A DNA stretch of 17,111 nucleotides from Lentzea sp. (GTDB taxonomy: Bacteria; Actinomycetota; Actinomycetes; Mycobacteriales; Pseudonocardiaceae): positions 1 to 17,111 of the forward strand of contig JASLAV010001259.1 of assembly GCA_030146905.1 (NCBI GenBank), in the 5' to 3' direction. Position numbers and translations under genes: made by a program. Position 1 is the first letter of the stretch; each line of letters starts with the position of its first letter. The notes below the pieces were generated by a model. It had not been told where the DNA came from. It was given only the letters and a program-made list of their open reading frames with translations, and made no database searches. Positions 14,242-17,111 of the stretch are shown here, one piece after another.

Positions 14242-15348
14242 TCAGTTCGGAACAGGTCGACCTGGGCGGACTTGCGAAGTGCGGGCAACGGATGTCCCGT
14301 TCGCTCGGCCTCGGAGTCGCTCGTCGACCAGGTCGCGGGCGGCTCGCAACGGTGTGATGCCACGGAGTTCGGCGTCGGCGAGCACCGCGGTCAAGCGCGG
14401 CCCGATGCCCCGGACGCGCTCGTGGGACTCGGCGGCGGTGAGGCCGTGCAGCTCGCGGGTGACCGAGGCGATGATGCCGCCGCCGCTGACGATGACGTCA
14501 GGGGCCCACAACACGCCGCGGTCGTGCAGGAGTGCCGCGGTGGAGTCGTGGTCGAGCTGGTTGTTGGCGGCGCCGGCGATCGCGTGGCAGTGCAGCTCGC
14601 CGGCAGAGGCCGGGGTGAGGATGCCCCCGACCGCGCACGGGACGACGACGTCCACTTCGGCGCGCAGGGCTTCGTCAGGGGTGCCCCATCGGGCTTTCCA
14701 TCGTTCGGCGAGGGCCTGGCGGCTGGGATCGATGTCGGCGACGGTCAGCGCCGCTCCGCGCGTGGCCAGCCAGTCACCGACGATCGCACCGACGTGGCCG
14801 AGGCCGATCACGGAGAAGCTCAGGGCCGACAGGTCCGTTCCCGGCCACCGATGCGCGCACACGGCCTCGAGGGAAGCGGTGACACCCAGCGCGGTGGGGA
14901 CGGAGGAGTCCCCGCTGCCGCCCTGGGCCTCGGGGCGGCACAGGACGTGGCGGGTGCGGCTGTGCAACCGGGCCATGTCCTGCGGGCTCGTCCCGATGTC
15001 GGGACCGGTGATGTAGGCGCCGTCGAAGCCCTCGATGACGTCGGCGATGTCATCGAGCAGGTCATCTCGCCGAGACCCTGTCCAGTCAGCGGAGGACGTG
15101 CCGTCGAGGGCGACCACGGTCTTGCCGCCGCCGTGGTCGAGACCGGCGAGCGCGGCCTTCTCGGTCATCGCCGCGGACAGCCGCAGCACGTCGTCGAGGC
15201 CGTCGCGCCAGGACGGGTAGGACTTGATCCGGCAGCCGCCCAAGGCGGGGCCGAGGTGGGTGGAGTCGGCGCTGACGATGATCGTCTGGCCTGAGCGCGG
15301 CCCGCGCTCGATCCGGACCTGTTCGGCGGTGATCCGCGCGGTGCTCAT
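14242..15348 (-). CDS. Glu/Leu/Phe/Val dehydrogenase (branched-chain amino acid dehydrogenase type)
   Basis: A 368-residue NAD-dependent amino acid dehydrogenase. The N-terminal catalytic domain has GPALGGCR (33-40), a substrate-binding Lys64 in MTEKAALAGL and the catalytic Lys76 in DHGGGK. The Rossmann domain carries GLGHVG in VIGLGHVGAIVGDW (about 175-190), and AGAANNQLD follows. The length and motifs match leucine/valine dehydrogenases, which oxidatively deaminate branched-chain amino acids to 2-oxo acids, ammonia and NADH. In actinomycetes this can feed acyl-CoA precursors. The start ATG 15348 overlaps the DUF2000 stop as ATGA, so the two are translationally coupled. The last 25 or so residues are a basic, low-similarity tail. 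The exact substrate (Val, Leu, Phe) cannot be decided by eye. Confidence 0.9.
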   Translation of the reverse strand: MSTARITAEQVRIERGPRSGQTIIVSADSTHLGPALGGCRIKSYPSWRDGLDDVLRLSAAMTEKAALAGLDHGGGKTVVALDGTSSADWTGSRRDDLLDDIADVIEGFDGAYITGPDIGTSPQDMARLHSRTRHVLCRPEAQGGSGDSSVPTALGVTASLEAVCAHRWPGTDLSALSFSVIGLGHVGAIVGDWLATRGAALTVADIDPSRQALAERWKARWGTPDEALRAEVDVVVPCAVGGILTPASAGELHCHAIAGAANNQLDHDSTAALLHDRGVLWAPDVIVSGGGIIASVTRELHGLTAAESHERVRGIGPRLTAVLADAELRGITPLRAARDLVDERLRGRANGTSVARTSQVRPGRPVPN

Positions 15349-15767
15349 GCGTTCGCCCCCAGCAGCGGCAGCCGCCTGGTCAGCGACGAGACGAGGCCGC
15401 GTGGCTCGAAGACGGCAACGGCGACCTGGTGGACGTCCTCACCCGGCGTCTGCGACAACACGCTCAGGTAGTCGTCGTAGTCGCGGGCACGGCGAGCGAC
15501 GTCGTTGAAGCCCACCACCGTCAGCTCGGTCTGCTCCTGCGCCCGGCTGTGCAGGTCCTCCAGCTCGGTGGCCGAGGCGGTCAGCACCGGGACGGGGTTG
15601 GGGTTGAGCCCGGCGTGCACACCACCGGAAGCGTCCTTGCCGTCCTCTCCGAGCAGGTGCGGCAGCCGGCCCCCCATGCTCAGCCCGACGACCACCGCCG
15701 CGTTCACCGCCTCGCCCGGACTGAGGTCGGACCGGACAACCAACACCATCTTGGTCGGTAGAGCCAC
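15345..15767 (-). CDS. DUF2000 family protein
   Basis: A 140-residue protein matching the DUF2000 pattern: an N-terminal VLVVRSDLSPGEAVNAAVVVGLSMG, a central PVPVLTAS followed by a helix, VVGFNDVARRARDYDDYL, and a C-terminal VAVAVFEPRGLVSSLTRRLPLL. The family is of unknown function, with a fold related to type 2 peptidyl-tRNA hydrolases. Its start GTG 15767 is preferred to the ATG at 15749 because AGGAG lies seven bases upstream of the GTG. It is the first gene of the operon and overlaps the amino acid dehydrogenase start by 4 bp, which suggests a joint role in handling an amino acid or a derivative of one. Its upstream region has two inverted copies of the Lrp-associated motif. Confidence 0.85.
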   Translation of the reverse strand: MALPTKMVLVVRSDLSPGEAVNAAVVVGLSMGGRLPHLLGEDGKDASGGVHAGLNPNPVPVLTASATELEDLHSRAQEQTELTVVGFNDVARRARDYDDYLSVLSQTPGEDVHQVAVAVFEPRGLVSSLTRRLPLLGANA

Positions 15768-15778
15768 TGCTTGCTCCT

Positions 15779-15829
15779 CTGAATGATCGGCGTGTCGCTG
15801 AAAGGCTAGGCAAATGGACGATCGTTCAG
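15779..15829. promoter_or_regulatory. Candidate Lrp operator in front of the DUF2000-dehydrogenase operon
   Basis: CTGAATGATCGGC lies at 15779-15791 on the plus strand, and CTGAACGATCGTC reads on the minus strand at 15829-15817. The two face each other with 25 bp between and flank a TAGCCTT (15808-15802, minus). The intact Lrp gene has CTGAACGATCGGC and TAGCCTT upstream too. The shared blocks suggest one Lrp/AsnC protein binds both sites. Confidence 0.5.
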
Positions 15830-15873
15830 GGGCAATCTGGTCATACGTTCGAATGTGCGCCGCTTGTGGCTTT

Positions 15874-15935
15874 GTGGATGAACTTGGTTCGGCGATCAGC
15901 GGCTGTCTGCGAACAGATGCGCGGCGGGCACGGCG
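15874..15935 (+). pseudogene. 5' remnant of a second Lrp/AsnC regulator gene
   Basis: From GTG 15874 the DNA and protein closely follow the first 20 or so codons of the intact Lrp gene at 12104: here VDELGSAISGCLRTDARR, there VDDLDSAIIALLQTDARQ. Similarity also extends a little upstream of the GTG. After about 15935 the resemblance stops, and the sequence runs into the tail of the oppositely oriented GAP-family gene. No HTH or RAM domain remains. The remnant is divergent from the DUF2000 operon, the usual place for its dedicated regulator. This suggests the original regulator was lost by deletion and the paralogue at 12104 may now do the job. Confidence 0.65.
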
Positions 15936-16005
15936 TCGCGCTGCCGGTCGGAGTGGTGCACGGCCGTCACTCGCCAGGTCACCAGAGGAAGGCCAGCAGC
16001 ACGAC

Positions 16006-16521
16006 TCAGGAGGCCAGCAGGAGCCACAGCAAGCAGTAGATCACCGCGTAGCCGACCAGGACGAGCAGCGCCTGTCCAGTGTGGACTTCCGCGGTGACCA
16101 GGCGTTCGACGGCCGGGAAGTACGGGAAGGCGTTGGGCAGGTCCGTGCCCGTGACCACGACGCCCAACGGCACCGCGGTGCGCACCGAGACCCACGACGG
16201 CAACACGACGGCGGGCCGGGTGCGCGTGCGGAAGCGGCGCACGCCTGCCACCACCAGCGAGACGGCCCCGAGCAGGAGCGCCGCACGGCGCAACCACGTC
16301 ATCGCGTCGGTGATGGCGCCCGCCGCGACATCGGCGTCGAGCAGGAGCGCGACACCGAGCGCGAGCACCGCGGCGTAAGCGCCGAGCGCGAGCAACGCCG
16401 CGGCGGTCACAGGCCGGCGCAAGGGCGAGAGCAGGAGCAACGCGACACCGGCGATCGTCGCCGGGTTCAGCGCGTCCAGCAGCGCCAGACCCGCGATGCC
16501 GGCGAGCGGGACGGGACTCAC
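16006..16521 (-). CDS. GAP (Sap, sulfolipid-1-addressing-like) family membrane protein, C-terminally truncated
   Basis: A 171-residue membrane protein beginning at GTG 16521, whose first bases overlap the TGA of the TetR frame (GTGA). The start (LAGIAGLALLDALNPATIAGVALLLLSP), the following hydrophobic helices, and the centre (GTDLPNAFPYFPAVERL) are typical of GAP/Sap proteins, which are related to LysE-type exporters and linked in mycobacteria to glycolipid transport. It ends abruptly at VIYCLLWLLLAS. Family members usually continue for about 50 more residues with another helix or two, so the C-terminus seems to be missing. Downstream lies the Lrp remnant on the other strand. The product may be non-functional. 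Coupling to a TetR gene suggests it was once repressor-controlled. Confidence 0.75.
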   Translation of the reverse strand: MSPVPLAGIAGLALLDALNPATIAGVALLLLSPLRRPVTAAALLALGAYAAVLALGVALLLDADVAAGAITDAMTWLRRAALLLGAVSLVVAGVRRFRTRTRPAVVLPSWVSVRTAVPLGVVVTGTDLPNAFPYFPAVERLVTAEVHTGQALLVLVGYAVIYCLLWLLLAS

Positions 16522-17034
16522 CCGGCGCCCGACGACAGTCCGAGGTGGACGATGAGGGCTTCGACGTCCGCCGCGTCGGGGGCTGCGCGGTGAGAGCGTT
16601 GAGCAGCAGCCCGTCCCCGACCAGACGGACCACGGGGGCACGGGCCGGATCACCCAGCTCCGCCTCCAACATACCGTCCCAGCGCCGCACGGCCTCCCCC
16701 ACCTCCGCAGGCAGGTCGAGCTCTACCGCGGCGGTCACCTTCACCATCGACAGCATCGCGCGGAACAGACCTCGTTCCTGCTCGTCGGGGACCGACAACC
16801 GCAACCACGAAGCGGCCATCACGCCACGCCCGGCAGCAGCCGTCAGCCGCTCGTCGGCCAGTCTGACCGCGCGCTGCACAACGCCGTGCAACAGCGTCGT
16901 GGTGGTGAAGTGGTAGAGCACACCGCCCTGCTCACCCCGGCCTCCTCCGCCACGGCGTGCAGCGGTGGAGGCACCTTTCAGGCGATCAGCAGCCGCTCGG
17001 CCGCATCGAGGATCTGGTCACGGGTGTCAGCCAT
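16518..17034 (-). pseudogene. TetR family regulator, frameshifted
   Basis: The gene starts normally at ATG 17034 with MADTRDQILDAAERLLIA, then meets an in-frame TGA near 16980. Homologous sequence continues in other frames: LKGASTA, then LHAVAEEAGVS, then GVLYHFTTTTLLHGVV (from about 16925), on to LVGDGLLLNALTA. The final part (DAADVEALIVHLGLSSGAG) lies in yet another frame and stops at 16518. At least three or four indels are needed to restore one reading frame. Sequencing errors could explain some of these, but the adjacent truncated GAP gene and Lrp remnant favour real decay. Its stop overlaps the GAP start, and an intact palindromic operator precedes it, so this was a self-regulated TetR-exporter pair. 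Confidence 0.75.
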
Positions 17035-17041
17035 GCTTTCC

Positions 17042-17065
17042 ACTGCACCGTCCGGACGGTGCAGT
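17042..17065. promoter_or_regulatory. Perfect 24-bp palindromic operator in front of the TetR gene
   Basis: The sequence from 17042 to 17065 is identical to its own reverse complement, centred on CACCGTCCGGACGGTG. It ends eight bases before the TetR start codon. Position, length and perfect symmetry are typical of a TetR self-repression operator. Confidence 0.8.
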
Positions 17066-17111
17066 AAGGGCGTTCGCACCGTGGCGCTCCTGTCACAACC
17101 CCCTGACCAAG

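Overview
The window is GC-rich, densely packed DNA with frequent GTG starts, 4-bp stop/start overlaps, and families such as a large AfsR-type SARP, a trans-AT polyketide synthase and TetR, Lrp and AraC regulators. This points to a filamentous actinomycete. A Pseudonocardiales-type host would fit, but the genus cannot be read from the sequence. It holds the right-hand edge of a polyketide biosynthetic cluster (about 1-11,360) and a neighbouring amino-acid-metabolism and regulator region (about 12,000-17,111) that shows several broken genes.

Cluster part, all on the minus strand and read right to left. A large SARP regulator (11356-8273) is followed by a GTG-started ATP-grasp-fold protein whose nucleotide- and metal-binding residues look lost (8031-7015). 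Next comes a 62-residue orphan peptide with a very strong ribosome-binding site (6937-6749), then a hairpin-rich gap. After the gap lies a tight cassette: a discrete acyltransferase fused to a type II thioesterase (6537-4960), a discrete acyl carrier protein (4963-4700), an asparagine-synthetase-like amidotransferase (4695-2710) and the start of an AT-less type I PKS (2696 to beyond the left edge; KS, AT-docking remnant, DH). The set trans-AT + ACP + amidotransferase + AT-less PKS matches the malonamate-starter cassette of glutarimide polyketides such as cycloheximide, iso-migrastatin and lactimidomycin. The inferred scheme is that the AT loads malonate on the ACP, the amidotransferase converts it to the amide, and the first KS accepts it. 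The thioesterase domain would edit mis-primed carriers and the SARP would switch on the operon.

Between the SARP and the next gene is a 747-bp divergent intergenic region with no convincing gene.

Right part. An Lrp/AsnC regulator on the plus strand (12104-12586) is followed by a hairpin terminator. Facing it is a minus-strand operon: DUF2000 protein (15767-15345), branched-chain amino acid (Val/Leu-type) dehydrogenase (15348-14242), TauE/SafE-type exporter (14164-13412) and an AraC-like sensor domain that has lost its DNA-binding half (13425-12661). A shared motif CTGAAYGATCGGC lies upstream of both the Lrp gene and the DUF2000 operon, suggesting that Lrp controls both. Immediately divergent from DUF2000 lies a short 5' remnant of a second Lrp gene. 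It runs into a C-terminally truncated GAP-family membrane protein gene (16521-16006), itself coupled to a frameshifted TetR gene (17034-16518). The TetR gene still carries a perfect 24-bp palindromic operator in front of it (17042-17065).
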